A stretch of DNA of 64,000 nt from Acidobacteriota bacterium (GCA_017307505.1 JAFKEE010000049.1:41600-105599), one strand, 5' to 3'. Positions 14,794 through 23,803 are shown, counted from the stretch's first letter. Notes: generated by a model from the letters alone, not told the origin. A program made the numbers and translations.

Positions 14794-17355
14794 ATGATCG
14801 GCACCACCATCTCCCACTACCGCATCACCGGCAAGCTCGGGGAAGGTGGCATGGGTGTTGTCTACCGGGCCGAGGATACGCGCCTGCAGCGCACCGTCGC
14901 CCTGAAGGTGCTGCCCGGCGACTCTGTGACCGCCGCCGATCGGGAACGCTTTATCCGCGAAGCCCAGTCCGCCGCCCAGGTCCACCACCCCAACATCTGC
15001 CCCATTTTTGAGGTGGATGAGGACCAGGGCCGCCTGTTCTTCGTGATGGCCCTGGTAGAGGGCCCGTCCCTGCGAACTCTTCTCAAACAGGGCCCCGTCC
15101 CCATCGAGCGAGCAGTCGAGATCGCCGCCCAGGTCGCCAGCGGACTCGACGCTGCTCACCGCCAGGGCGTCATCCATCGCGATATCAAGAGCGCCAATAT
15201 TGTCGAGGGCCTCTACGGCCAGCCCTGCATCCTCGACTTCGGCCTCGCCCTCCGCTCCGACGCCAGCCGCCTCACCCGCACCGGCGGCTTCGTCGGCACG
15301 CCGGCCTACATGTCGCCGGAACAGGCCGAAGGCCGCGCGGTGGACCACCGCACCGACCTCTGGTCCCTCGGTGTCGTCCTCTACGAACTGCTCACGGGCG
15401 AACTGCCGTTCCGGCGCGAAGGGGAACTCCCCACTCTCTATGCCATCGTTCACGAGAATCCCAAGCCGCCCTCGGCCCTGAGGCCGGGTGTGCCGGCGGT
15501 CCTCGATGAGCTCGTGCTGCAGTGCCTGGCGAAGGATCCGGCGCAGCGCTATCAGTCCGCCGCGGAGTTGAGCGAGCGGCTGCGGCAGATCCAGGCCGGA
15601 ATGGCCGGCGGGCAGCCCACCGTGACGCTCCAACGGCCGGCCAGGCCCCTACCGCGCCGCCGCATCGGGCTCTGGCTCGCCGCCGCCGCGGTCGTAGTTC
15701 TTGCCGGGGCCGGCGCCCTCTGGCGCTGGCTGCCCGCCCGGGTGCCGGAGAAGAAGGAGGTCGTCGTCCTGCCTCTCACCGTCATCGGCCCCGAGGAACC
15801 GCTGCGCGCCCTGACGGACGGTCTGACCGAGACGATCACCGCGAAGCTGACCCAATTGGAGCAGTTCCAGGGCAAGCTGACGGTCGTGCCCGCCAGCGAA
15901 GTGCGGGCCCGGCGGATCGCCAGCGCCGAGCAGGCCCGGACCGCCTACGGTGCGAATCTGGTGATCTCCGGCAGCGCCCAGCAGACCGGATCGCGGGTCG
16001 AATGCACCTTGAATCTGATCAACGCCCAGACGCTGCGCCAGGTCGCCTCGCGCAGCATCATCCTGGATGCGGGCAACCTGCTGGCCCTGCGCGATGGCGC
16101 CGTCTCGGGTGTCATCGACCTGCTCGAACTGCGCCTCACCGCCGAAGCCACCGGAGCCGTGAAGGCCGGAGAGACCGGAGCGCCCGAAGCTTACGCCCAA
16201 TACCTTCGCGGCCGCGGGTATCTCGCGCGCTACGACGTGCCAGGCAATGTTGACCGCGCTCTGGAAAGCCTCCAGGATGCCGTCAGGCAGGATCCGAACT
16301 ACGCCCTGGCCTACGCTGCCCTGGCGGAAGCCTACTGGTGGAAAGCCAAGCTGACCAGCGACCGCCACTGGGCCGATCGCGCCCTGGAGTACGCCGAAAA
16401 GTCGGTCGCCATGAACCCCAAGCTCGTGGTGGCGCGTGTGAAGCTGGGTGAGATCTACAGCGACAGCGGCCGTGTGCAGGATGCCATCCGGGAACACAAG
16501 GAAGCCTTGCGGATCGCCCCGGGCAACGCCGAAGCCTACCGCATGCTGGGCCTCGATTATTCAGCGGCCGGACGTTACTCAGAAGCAGAGGCCGCTTACC
16601 GCGAGGCCGTGAAGCTGCGGCCGACCGACTGGAACGGCTTCCTGTTGCTGGGCATCTTCTACTACCAGCGCGGCCGGTACTCCGAGGCGAAAACAGCGTA
16701 CGAAAAAGCGTTGGCCCTGACCCCCGACAGCGCGCTGGTCACCCGCAACCTGGCCGGTGTCCACATGCGCCTGGGCCAGTATGCCGAGGCGTCACGGCTG
16801 ATTCAGCAGACCCTGGAGAAGGCGCCCAATGCCCGCGCCTACAATACGCTGGGTATCGCTTACTACTACCAGCGCCGCTTCCAGGAGGCGGCGTCGTCGC
16901 TGGAATCCGCGCTCGACATCGACAGCAGCATCTATACCATCTGGGGGAATCTGGGGACGGTTTATCGCTGGATGCCCGGCAGCGCCGCCAAGGCGCAGGC
17001 CGCGTTCGGGCGGGCGATCGAACTGGGCGGGAAAGCCCTGCGCATCACGCCCTCCGACAACAGCATCCACGCCAATCTGGCGGAATACTACGCGAAGCTC
17101 GGCCAGAAGAAGGATTCGCTGGTTCAGATCCAGGCCATCCCGCAGGCATCCCGACGCCCCTACATGGCGCGCATTGCTCTTTCCTATGAGTTGACCGGAG
17201 AGAGGAAGCAGGCCGTGGAGGCGGTGCGCACCCTGCTGGTCGACGCCACCGCCCTCAGCGACATAAAGAATGATCCGGACCTGGAGAAACTATGGCAGGA
17301 CCCGGACCTCCAGTCGATCGTCCGGGCCTTCACCGCCCAGGCCGGGAAGAACTAA
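14794..17355 (+). CDS. PknB-type Ser/Thr kinase with TM helix and extracytoplasmic TPR repeats
   Basis: 853 residues. The N-terminal kinase domain (about 9-270) has KLGEGGMGVVYRAED, ALKVL, HRDIKSANIV, LDFGLA, and GTPAYMSPEQAEG. A basic segment and one TM helix (about 288-310) follow. The outside region begins with a TolB/FlgO-like alpha/beta domain (VVVLPLTVIGPEE to about 440) and ends in about ten TPR-like repeats, for example AYAQYLRGRGYLARYD and AYNTLGIAYYYQRRFQEAA. This architecture is common in Acidobacteriota. It starts nine bases after the S41 peptidase stop, so the two should be co-expressed. Substrates are unknown. Confidence 0.93.
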   Translation: MIGTTISHYRITGKLGEGGMGVVYRAEDTRLQRTVALKVLPGDSVTAADRERFIREAQSAAQVHHPNICPIFEVDEDQGRLFFVMALVEGPSLRTLLKQGPVPIERAVEIAAQVASGLDAAHRQGVIHRDIKSANIVEGLYGQPCILDFGLALRSDASRLTRTGGFVGTPAYMSPEQAEGRAVDHRTDLWSLGVVLYELLTGELPFRREGELPTLYAIVHENPKPPSALRPGVPAVLDELVLQCLAKDPAQRYQSAAELSERLRQIQAGMAGGQPTVTLQRPARPLPRRRIGLWLAAAAVVVLAGAGALWRWLPARVPEKKEVVVLPLTVIGPEEPLRALTDGLTETITAKLTQLEQFQGKLTVVPASEVRARRIASAEQARTAYGANLVISGSAQQTGSRVECTLNLINAQTLRQVASRSIILDAGNLLALRDGAVSGVIDLLELRLTAEATGAVKAGETGAPEAYAQYLRGRGYLARYDVPGNVDRALESLQDAVRQDPNYALAYAALAEAYWWKAKLTSDRHWADRALEYAEKSVAMNPKLVVARVKLGEIYSDSGRVQDAIREHKEALRIAPGNAEAYRMLGLDYSAAGRYSEAEAAYREAVKLRPTDWNGFLLLGIFYYQRGRYSEAKTAYEKALALTPDSALVTRNLAGVHMRLGQYAEASRLIQQTLEKAPNARAYNTLGIAYYYQRRFQEAASSLESALDIDSSIYTIWGNLGTVYRWMPGSAAKAQAAFGRAIELGGKALRITPSDNSIHANLAEYYAKLGQKKDSLVQIQAIPQASRRPYMARIALSYELTGERKQAVEAVRTLLVDATALSDIKNDPDLEKLWQDPDLQSIVRAFTAQAGKN

Positions 17356-17582
17356 GGCTTCCGCGTCCCGGTCTCGTCGTCCGGACCCAGCGACCCGGGC
17401 GCCAGAATCGGAACCAGCAGGCGCACGGCCTGGCCGACGGAAGCAACCGCCGCGGCCGGATCCGAACTGGTCTTCGAAGATGCATCCAGCAGAATGCGAA
17501 TCGCGTTGAGAATCGTGTCGTGCATACCCGTCTGGGCAACGGGTGCGGCGGCAGGCGTCGGATTCTTTCGAGAGGGCGGCAA
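17352..17582 (-). CDS. Small protein of unknown function (76 residues, TTG start)
   Basis: The frame starts at TTG 17582, six bases after a perfect AAGGAG ribosome site, and is preceded by a matching promoter at 17617-17645. Together these make a real gene likely despite its size. The protein has a Pro/Ala-rich N-terminus, a helix-forming middle (HDTILNAIRILLDASS), an Ala/Val-rich stretch and a charged end (DDETGTRK). No signal peptide or known domain is seen. It converges on the kinase gene, with a four-base overlap of the two stop regions. Function unknown. Confidence 0.6.
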   Translation of the reverse strand: MPPSRKNPTPAAAPVAQTGMHDTILNAIRILLDASSKTSSDPAAAVASVGQAVRLLVPILAPGSLGPDDETGTRKP

Positions 17583-17616
17583 GAGGTACTCCTTGGGGAC
17601 CTACGTAATCCTGACG

Positions 17617-17645
17617 AGTATATAGGCATTCGCTGGCTTTGACTA
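17617..17645 (-). promoter_or_regulatory. Promoter of the 76-residue gene with overlapping inverted repeat
   Basis: On the minus strand, TAGTCA, a 17-base spacer and TATACT fit a sigma-70 promoter about 30 bases upstream of the TTG start. An 8-bp inverted repeat, ATAGGCAT (17622-17629) and ATGCCTAT (17645-17652), embraces the promoter and is a candidate operator. Confidence 0.5.
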
Positions 17646-17745
17646 TGCCTATCTTCTCCCTCCTTTCTGTCGTCGCACCTGTCCTTAAATGAGTGAAGAA
17701 TGCCCCCTCGCGCACTTTACCCCGGGGTGCAGATTCTGCCCCTAC

Positions 17746-17774
17746 TGGACTGCGCGTTATCCCGCAGGTAAAAT
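17746..17774 (+). promoter_or_regulatory. Candidate promoter of the acyl-CoA dehydrogenase/ETF operon
   Basis: TGGACT, a 17-base spacer and TAAAAT fit sigma-70 boxes at four and five of six positions. The start would be near 17781, giving a leader of about 90 bases before the ATG at 17870. Confidence 0.45.
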
Positions 17775-17869
17775 GGACTGTCTGGTCTGAAACACTGAAA
17801 TTGCGTGATGTCGCCCACTTCGCAGGCCTGGACCTCGAATTGCACAGCGACAGGGGAGAAGGAGAATCG

Positions 17870-20089
17870 ATGCCGGCCACAAGTACTCTCAGTTCCGCCG
17901 AGTTTCTGAAAACACTGCCAGGAGACGATGTCCGGCAGATCCTGTGGCGCTTCCAGGACCGTTTCGACCTGCAAATGCTGGTGCAGAGCGTCCGTGGCGT
18001 CGCCCGCGGACCCGTTGCCCGCCTCGTCGCGCAGGGCGGCCGCCTCACGCACGACTGGACCCCCGAAAAGAACCAGCTGCTCGAAGAGTTCGACAACGCC
18101 GGCATCACCGCCGCGTTCATGGAGCCGCATGAAGGCGGCTACATCGAAGGCCCCAAGAACCTCGCGCTCTCCCTCATCGCCTTTGAACTGGCCTGGGTCG
18201 ACGGCGGCGCCGCCACCGCGTCCCTGGCCACCCACCTCGGCCTGGCCCCCATCCACGAAAAGGGGACGCCCGAACAGCAGGCCTACTACATGGGCATCGC
18301 CGCGCCTCAGCCCGGCCGGCCTCCCAAGCGCGCTGCGTTCGCCCTCACTGAGCCCATCCCGTACGTCGGCGTCGAAACCGGAATCCTGTGCGGAAAAGTC
18401 CGGATTGCTGAATGGCCCGAGGGCGGGGAACCCATCCTCGAAGTCTCCAAACGCGGCCGCTTCATCACCAACATGGGCTTTGCCAACTTCGTCACGGCCG
18501 CCGTCGAGTCCGACGACCCGCGCCTGAAGGGCACCATGATGGTGATCCTGCATGAAGACGACCCCGGGGTCTTCGACCGCGGCACCCCCACCCGCAAGCT
18601 GGTCCACCAGCTCTCCTCCACCGCCGACCCCGTCTTCCAGTTGAAGGTCCCCGCCAGCCGCATCATCGGCGGCTACCGGGTGGCCGATGGCCAGGTGATC
18701 CCCACCTACGACCACGGCAACGTGATCGAAGCCGTCTTCCGCCGCACCCGCGTCGGTGTCGGCCTGATGACCTCGGCCAAGCTCCTCTCTGCCATTGAGC
18801 CCCTCATCCGCTACCACCGCGACCGCTTCCGGGGCTCCGGCGCCGTCGCTCCCGGCTCCCCCCGCTACGAACTCGGCCTGCAGCAGAAGGAAGACGTCAC
18901 CCACCGCCTGCTCGACGTCTGGGCCACGGGTGAGGCTGGCTCCTCCCTGGGCTTCGCCACGGCGCGCATCTTCGACACCATCGACCCCGTCGAAAAGGCC
19001 AAGGACAAGTACTTCGCGGAGCAGGGCATCGGCGGCGGCACCACCGTCATCAAGGCTCTGCGCAAACGCCTGCCCGACGCCCTGGAGTTCATCGAACTCA
19101 ACGGCAAGGGCGAGATGGCCCGCCAGTCCGCCCGCTACGCGGAACTGGCCGCCGATCCGGTGGTCCAGTTCATGATCGTCGACGCCGAGGCCAGCGTCCT
19201 CTGCCCGGCCACCAAGCTCTGGAACACGGGCAACGGCTCGCGCGTGATGCGCGAAGCGGTCAGCCTGATGGGCGGCTATGGCATCACCGAGGATTGCCCC
19301 GGCTTCCTCGGCTACAAGTGGATGGACACGCAGCTCGAAGCCACCTACGAAGGCCCCGAGGCCGTCCAGCGCCGCCAGCTTTCGGTGACCATGACCAGCG
19401 AGGTCTTCCTTGCCCAGTTCCGCCAGTGGACCCAGGAGATGCGCAAGGTCGCGGCCCAGGCCCCCGGCACCGGCGCCTGTACCCTCGCCTCCGCCATGAA
19501 TCTCTGGGCCTGGACTCTCGACTACCTCCAGCACGGCAAGGACGCTTCCGGCCAGCGCCTCTACCAGGGCACCCGCCAGGGCGTCACGTTCCCCATGGCC
19601 GACGCGCTCTGCTGGCTGCTCTCCTCCCGCTGCCAGATCCTCGATGTGGAAAACCTGCGCCAGAACGCCGCCATGCTGCAGGACGGCGCCGAAGGCACCA
19701 TTCAGTTCCTCACGGATCTCTGCCACATCCAATCCGCCCGGGCCGCCGGCGAAGTGGCGCGCATCTGCACGGAACTGGTCTACGGCTACATGCTGCACCC
19801 CTCCTGGACCCGCCCCGAGGACTGCAACAACTGCTTCCGCGAGGAAGAGCTCCAGCAGATCGAGAGCATCATCCCCGGCTCCTCCGGCTTTGTGGTCGAC
19901 GTCAGGAACGATGACGGCTCGCACTCCACCAAGGCCGGCCCCTGCGTCCATGCGAGCGGCCTGAACGACTTCACGCGCCTGCGCAACAAGCTCGACGGGT
20001 GCCTTGCCGGAGCCATGCTCGCCAAGGACCGCGCCGGAGAGTCCCTCCAGAAGGTGATGATCCCGGCCGCCCTGGACTATCCGCTTTAA
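17870..20089 (+). CDS. Acyl-CoA dehydrogenase, long form
   Basis: 739 residues from ATG 17870, behind GGAGAAGGAG. Middle and C-terminal ACAD domains are clear: FALTEP, SLGFATARIFDTID, the flavin/dimer segment GGYGITEDCPGFLGYK, and YEGPEAVQRRQ. The enzyme oxidises an acyl-CoA to enoyl-CoA in the cytoplasm and hands electrons to ETF. It is much longer than the classical family of about 380-600 residues and closer to FadE-sized forms, with an extra helical C-terminal region of about 200 residues carrying several Cys (DCNNCFRE). The next three genes encode ETF-quinone oxidoreductase and both ETF subunits, so it probably feeds the quinone pool. Chain-length specificity is unknown. Confidence 0.92.
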   Translation: MPATSTLSSAEFLKTLPGDDVRQILWRFQDRFDLQMLVQSVRGVARGPVARLVAQGGRLTHDWTPEKNQLLEEFDNAGITAAFMEPHEGGYIEGPKNLALSLIAFELAWVDGGAATASLATHLGLAPIHEKGTPEQQAYYMGIAAPQPGRPPKRAAFALTEPIPYVGVETGILCGKVRIAEWPEGGEPILEVSKRGRFITNMGFANFVTAAVESDDPRLKGTMMVILHEDDPGVFDRGTPTRKLVHQLSSTADPVFQLKVPASRIIGGYRVADGQVIPTYDHGNVIEAVFRRTRVGVGLMTSAKLLSAIEPLIRYHRDRFRGSGAVAPGSPRYELGLQQKEDVTHRLLDVWATGEAGSSLGFATARIFDTIDPVEKAKDKYFAEQGIGGGTTVIKALRKRLPDALEFIELNGKGEMARQSARYAELAADPVVQFMIVDAEASVLCPATKLWNTGNGSRVMREAVSLMGGYGITEDCPGFLGYKWMDTQLEATYEGPEAVQRRQLSVTMTSEVFLAQFRQWTQEMRKVAAQAPGTGACTLASAMNLWAWTLDYLQHGKDASGQRLYQGTRQGVTFPMADALCWLLSSRCQILDVENLRQNAAMLQDGAEGTIQFLTDLCHIQSARAAGEVARICTELVYGYMLHPSWTRPEDCNNCFREEELQQIESIIPGSSGFVVDVRNDDGSHSTKAGPCVHASGLNDFTRLRNKLDGCLAGAMLAKDRAGESLQKVMIPAALDYPL

Positions 20090-20116
20090 ACCACTCCGCC
20101 GCGGAAAGGAACTCGC

Positions 20117-21892
20117 ATGAATCCTCTGCCCAGCGACGAGCCCGAAGTCAAACCGCTTGATGCCGACATCGTCTGTGTCGGCTATGGTCCGGCGACAGCG
20201 GGCTTCCTCACGACGCTCACGCGCGGCCTGCAGGAGGAATCCGGCCAGGCGCTCGAGTCCCGCGCCATGCCCGGACTGCCGCCGCAGGTCCTCTGCTACG
20301 AACGCGCCGACGACATCGCCTTCGGTGTCTCCGGCGTCGTCACCCGGGGCCGCGCCATTCGTGCCACCTTCCCTGAACTGCCGTTGGAAGAGATTCCGAT
20401 GGCCACGCGGGTCAGCGACGAGAAGCTGGTCTACCTGCTCGACCCCGTCGGTGCCAGCCGCCGTCCGGCCCTGATGCAGCTTGCCGACAAGGTTCTGCAG
20501 GCGTTCGGCGTCAAGCAGAGCGGTTGGGAGCTGCCCTACTGTCCCGACTTCCTGCACAAGCGCGACGGCTTCATCCTCTCTCTCGGCCAGTTCAATCAGT
20601 GGACCGGCCAGCAGGTGATGATGTCCGGCCTGGCGCAGATCTGGCCCTCGACGCCCGTCGCCGAAGCGCTCATCGAGAACGACAAGGTCGCCGGAGTCGT
20701 CCTGGCCGCTGACGGCACGGAGGTGCGCGCGGAGCTCACCGTCGTGGGCGACGGACCCGTCGGTCCCGTCGGCCGCCGCCTCGACGATACCATGGGCATG
20801 CCGGAAGGCCACGCCCGCGACGAATGGGCCGTCGGCATGAAGATGGTGGTCGACCTGCCCGAGTCCTGCACCCTGCCCGAAGGCACCGTCTTCCATACCA
20901 TCGGCTATCCCGAACCCGAGATCTTCGGCTTCTTCTATGTCCATCCCGGCCGCGTCGCCTCGGTCGGCATCTTCGTGCCGTCGTGGCTCGAAACGCCGGC
21001 CCGCACGGCCTACCGCTATCTGCAGCACTTCGTCCAGCACCCCTACCTCTGGCAGCACCTCGAAGGGGGACGCATGCGCAGCTGGGGCGCCAAGTCGCTG
21101 CTGGAAAGCGGACGGCGCGGCGAACCGCATCTGTGCGGCGACGGCTACGCCCGCATCGGCGAAGGCTCCGGTTCGACGAACGTCCTCACCGGCTCCGGCG
21201 TCGACGAAGCCTGGCTCACGGGCACGCAACTCGCCGAGGCCGTCCTTGAGATCTATCGCCAGGGTCTGCCTTTCTCCAAGGAGAACCTGAAGGCCCGCTA
21301 CGAAGCGCGCCGCCGCCGCTCCTGGCTGGAAGACGAGTCGATCATCGCTGAAAAGGCCCGCAACGGCTTCCAGCGCGGGGTCCTTACCGGTTTCATCGGC
21401 ATGGGACTGGCCGGGCTCACCAAGGGCCGCGTGTTCGTGCCGCGTCCGAAAGAAGACAAGCAGCCCAGCCGCCTGGAAGATTTCTACGTCGGCCGCGTCT
21501 CGCACTCCCAGATCGAGAAGATCCGGGAACGCTGCGCCCGCGACGGCAAGCCCCTGCACGATGCCCTGATGGACGCCGCCGGCTGGCCGCCTGTCGAGTT
21601 TGACGGCCAGTTGCTGGTCTCTCACCAGGACGCGCTGCTGATGGGCGGCAAGGTCCAGGCGCCTTCCGACACACCCGACCACGTCGTCTTCCTCGAACCG
21701 GATGTCTGCATCGCCTGCCACGACAAGATCTGTATCGAGATCTGCTCCGGCGAGGCCATTCATCCGGGCTCGGGCGTGCCGGCCTTCGACCACGAGAAGT
21801 GCGTCCACTGCGGCGCCTGCCTGTGGAACTGCCCTCTGGACAACATCGAGTTCTGTGCCGCCCCCGGAGGCCTGCACAGCGCGGAGAATTGA
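20117..21892 (+). CDS. ETF-quinone oxidoreductase-like flavoprotein with ferredoxin domain
   Basis: 591 residues from ATG 20117, behind GGAAAGGAAC. The N-terminal FAD Rossmann motif is CVGYGPATAGF; the body follows ETF-QO/FixC-type geranylgeranyl-reductase-like flavoproteins (GDGPVGPVGRRLDD, GDGYARIGEGSGSTN). The C-terminus carries a cysteine cluster: CIACHDKICIEIC and then CVHCGACLWNCP. Two four-cysteine sets fit two Fe-S clusters, more than the single one of classical ETF-QO. It should move electrons from reduced ETF to membrane quinone. It lies 27 bases after the acyl-CoA dehydrogenase, with EtfB 25 bases downstream. Confidence 0.9.
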   Translation: MNPLPSDEPEVKPLDADIVCVGYGPATAGFLTTLTRGLQEESGQALESRAMPGLPPQVLCYERADDIAFGVSGVVTRGRAIRATFPELPLEEIPMATRVSDEKLVYLLDPVGASRRPALMQLADKVLQAFGVKQSGWELPYCPDFLHKRDGFILSLGQFNQWTGQQVMMSGLAQIWPSTPVAEALIENDKVAGVVLAADGTEVRAELTVVGDGPVGPVGRRLDDTMGMPEGHARDEWAVGMKMVVDLPESCTLPEGTVFHTIGYPEPEIFGFFYVHPGRVASVGIFVPSWLETPARTAYRYLQHFVQHPYLWQHLEGGRMRSWGAKSLLESGRRGEPHLCGDGYARIGEGSGSTNVLTGSGVDEAWLTGTQLAEAVLEIYRQGLPFSKENLKARYEARRRRSWLEDESIIAEKARNGFQRGVLTGFIGMGLAGLTKGRVFVPRPKEDKQPSRLEDFYVGRVSHSQIEKIRERCARDGKPLHDALMDAAGWPPVEFDGQLLVSHQDALLMGGKVQAPSDTPDHVVFLEPDVCIACHDKICIEICSGEAIHPGSGVPAFDHEKCVHCGACLWNCPLDNIEFCAAPGGLHSAEN

Positions 21893-21917
21893 GGTCCCGC
21901 GCCCCAGCGAGTTACTT

Positions 21918-22718
21918 ATGCCATACCAAATCATCGTTTGCGGAGGGCTCGCGCCCGATCCGCTACAAACCCTGGAGCCGGTCACCACGCCGGCGGGCCC
22001 GGGCCTGAAGAACGAGCTGATGCTGCCCGCCGTCTTCGATCCCTGGGCCGGCCACGCACTCTACGAAGCCGCCAACCTGGCGAAGAACGTCCCCGGTTCC
22101 GTCATCAAAGTGGTGAGCATCGCCCCCAAGGCCAAGCTCCAGCAGGTGATGATGACCGTCGCGCAGAAGCTGCCCTTTGAACTGGTCCCTCTTGACGGAC
22201 CCGGCGGCGGCTTCACTGACTCCGCTTCCATCGCCGCCGCCCTGGCCGACGCCATTGCCGCGATCCCCGGCCTCGACAAGTCTCAGATGCTGCTCTTCGG
22301 CGGCTGGGAATCGGCCACCCGAGGCGCCGGCGTCGTCATGCAGATGGTGGGCGAGAAGCTCGGCATCACGGAACAGTTCCTGGCTGTCGATGAGCTCAAG
22401 GTGGACGAGTCCGGCGCCCTGATCATCAAGGAACGCGTGGAAGGCGGGCGCCACCAGGTATCGAAGTGCGCTGCGCCTCCGGCCGTCCTGGCCTGGGCCA
22501 CCGGCAACCTGCCTGAGCCCTCCAACCACCCGCAGACCGGCATGGCCAACATGCGTGCCATGATGCCCGCCTTGCAGAAGGCCAAGGCCGCGGCGCTGAC
22601 GACCACGGTCAGCTACGCCTCAGTGGCTCTGCCTTCCGTCACCCGCCAAACAAAAATCGTGAAAGATGTTCCGGCCGCTCAGATCGCCCAGGAACTCGCA
22701 GACTGGATCAGGCAATAA
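21918..22718 (+). CDS. etfB: Electron transfer flavoprotein beta subunit
   Basis: 266 residues from ATG 21918. It follows the ETF-beta pattern: an N-terminal strand (YQIIVCGGLAPDP), a region resembling DPWAGHALYEAANL where family members bind AMP-side loops, then LLFGGWESATRGAGVVMQM, and the conserved VEGGRHQVSKCAAPPAVLAW segment. It pairs with the alpha subunit to carry electrons from the acyl-CoA dehydrogenase to the quinone oxidoreductase encoded upstream. The ribosome site is weak. EtfA starts 11 bases later, so stoichiometric expression is likely. FixA-like nitrogen fixation roles are unlikely, as no nif gene is near. Confidence 0.9.
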   Translation: MPYQIIVCGGLAPDPLQTLEPVTTPAGPGLKNELMLPAVFDPWAGHALYEAANLAKNVPGSVIKVVSIAPKAKLQQVMMTVAQKLPFELVPLDGPGGGFTDSASIAAALADAIAAIPGLDKSQMLLFGGWESATRGAGVVMQMVGEKLGITEQFLAVDELKVDESGALIIKERVEGGRHQVSKCAAPPAVLAWATGNLPEPSNHPQTGMANMRAMMPALQKAKAAALTTTVSYASVALPSVTRQTKIVKDVPAAQIAQELADWIRQ

Positions 22719-22729
22719 GGAGCGCGTCC

Positions 22730-23713
22730 ATGGAACCCATTCTCGTCCTACTCCACACCACCGACGAAGGCGCGCTACCTAAGGCTGCCCTGGAAACCCT
22801 GGCCGTCGCCCGCACTCTCGGTTCTTACCATCTGGCCGTACTCGGCGCGCAAGCCGCCGCCGCCGCGCAGTCTGTCTCCGAAGGCGCTCTCAGCGTGCGT
22901 GCCATCGAGGGCGATGCCGTGGCTGTGTCCCGCTACGCCACTGACGCCGCGGCTGCCCAGGCCCTCGTCTCCGCCAGCGCCGCGACGGTCGTCCTTGCCC
23001 CCTGCACCCTGCGCTTCCAGCGCGCCTTGCCGGGCGTCGCCGCGCGCCTTAACGGAGCCTGTGACACCCACGTCGTCGCCGTAGATCCGGATCTCTCCAT
23101 TCACCGCTGGTACTATCGCCAGCGCATGGAAGCCACCCAGAGCCGCTCGGCCCGGCCGTGGTTCGTCCTCATCGAGCCCGGTGCCGCCGACCCCTGCGCC
23201 GCCCAGCCCGGAGCAGCCGCGGAAGTGCTGCCCTGCGCCGTGGAGACCCGCACCGAAGTCGTCGGCTACCAGTCACCCAACGCCGATCAGCAGACCATCC
23301 GCCCCGACGCGCAGCTCCTCTTTGTCGCCGGCGCCGGCTGGACCAAGAAGCAGAAGGACGGCCAGACCCATACCGACGAGGCCGGCAACCTGATCCTGAA
23401 CTTTGTTCAGCACAACAAGACGTCCCTGGGCTCCTCGAAGTCCCTGGTTGACCTGTCCGGCGAAGGCCAGGCGGTGCTGCCGTTCCTCACGCACCTCCAT
23501 CAGGTGGGCCAGACCGGCTCCACTCCCCGCCATCGCAAGGGCCTTTCGACCTGCTGCCACGGCGAAGAACCGCACGTGGTGGGCTGGCGCTTCATCAACG
23601 AGCGCCGCGCCATCAACCTCGACGCCGCCTGCGGCTGGGCCCGGGGCAAGGCCGACGTCCTCTACGTCGCCGACGCCTTCGAAGTCATGCGCGAGCTGGC
23701 CAAACTGCTCTAG
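22730..23713 (+). CDS. etfA: Electron transfer flavoprotein alpha subunit, divergent
   Basis: 327 residues, ATG 22730, behind AAGGAG. The N-terminal domain is ETF-alpha-like, with LVSASAATVVLAPCTLRFQR. The C-terminal FAD domain retains LFVAGAGWTKKQ and GQTG, but the usual ISGAIQH segment after GQTG is replaced by RHRKGLSTCCHGEEPHVVGW. It ends with RRAINLDAACGWARGKADVLY, where classical members have a VAIN..P.APIF..ADYGIVGD pattern. The CC pair and altered FAD loop are odd, and FAD binding may differ. Position after EtfB makes the assignment firm. A 14-bp hairpin follows the stop and probably ends the operon. Confidence 0.85.
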   Translation: MEPILVLLHTTDEGALPKAALETLAVARTLGSYHLAVLGAQAAAAAQSVSEGALSVRAIEGDAVAVSRYATDAAAAQALVSASAATVVLAPCTLRFQRALPGVAARLNGACDTHVVAVDPDLSIHRWYYRQRMEATQSRSARPWFVLIEPGAADPCAAQPGAAAEVLPCAVETRTEVVGYQSPNADQQTIRPDAQLLFVAGAGWTKKQKDGQTHTDEAGNLILNFVQHNKTSLGSSKSLVDLSGEGQAVLPFLTHLHQVGQTGSTPRHRKGLSTCCHGEEPHVVGWRFINERRAINLDAACGWARGKADVLYVADAFEVMRELAKLL

Positions 23714-23762
23714 TTCTGTGGGGACGCCGATCCTCCGTTTGCGGAGGAGATGCGGCGCCGCA

Positions 23763-23803
23763 AGAATCGCCTCTGCCCCTGGTCAGGATGCAGAGGCGAT
23801 TCT
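23763..23803 (+). terminator. 14-bp perfect hairpin after etfA
   Basis: AGAATCGCCTCTGC (23763-23776) and its exact reverse complement (23790-23803) enclose a 13-base loop between etfA and the sulfatase. No T-run follows, so it may stabilise the transcript end rather than terminate by itself. Confidence 0.5.

Noticed and set aside
12955..15633. 892-codon minus-strand open frame
   Set aside because: Antisense to the S41 peptidase and the TPR kinase; composition is low-complexity and has no motif.
17717..21988. Very long open frame on the minus strand (over 1400 codons)
   Set aside because: It lies antisense to the acyl-CoA dehydrogenase and ETF-quinone oxidoreductase genes, which have full motifs and ribosome sites. 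It is a shadow caused by C-ending codons.
17870..23713. FixABCX nitrogen-fixation electron pathway
   Set aside because: The flavoproteins are of the same superfamily, but an acyl-CoA dehydrogenase leads the operon and no nif gene is near.
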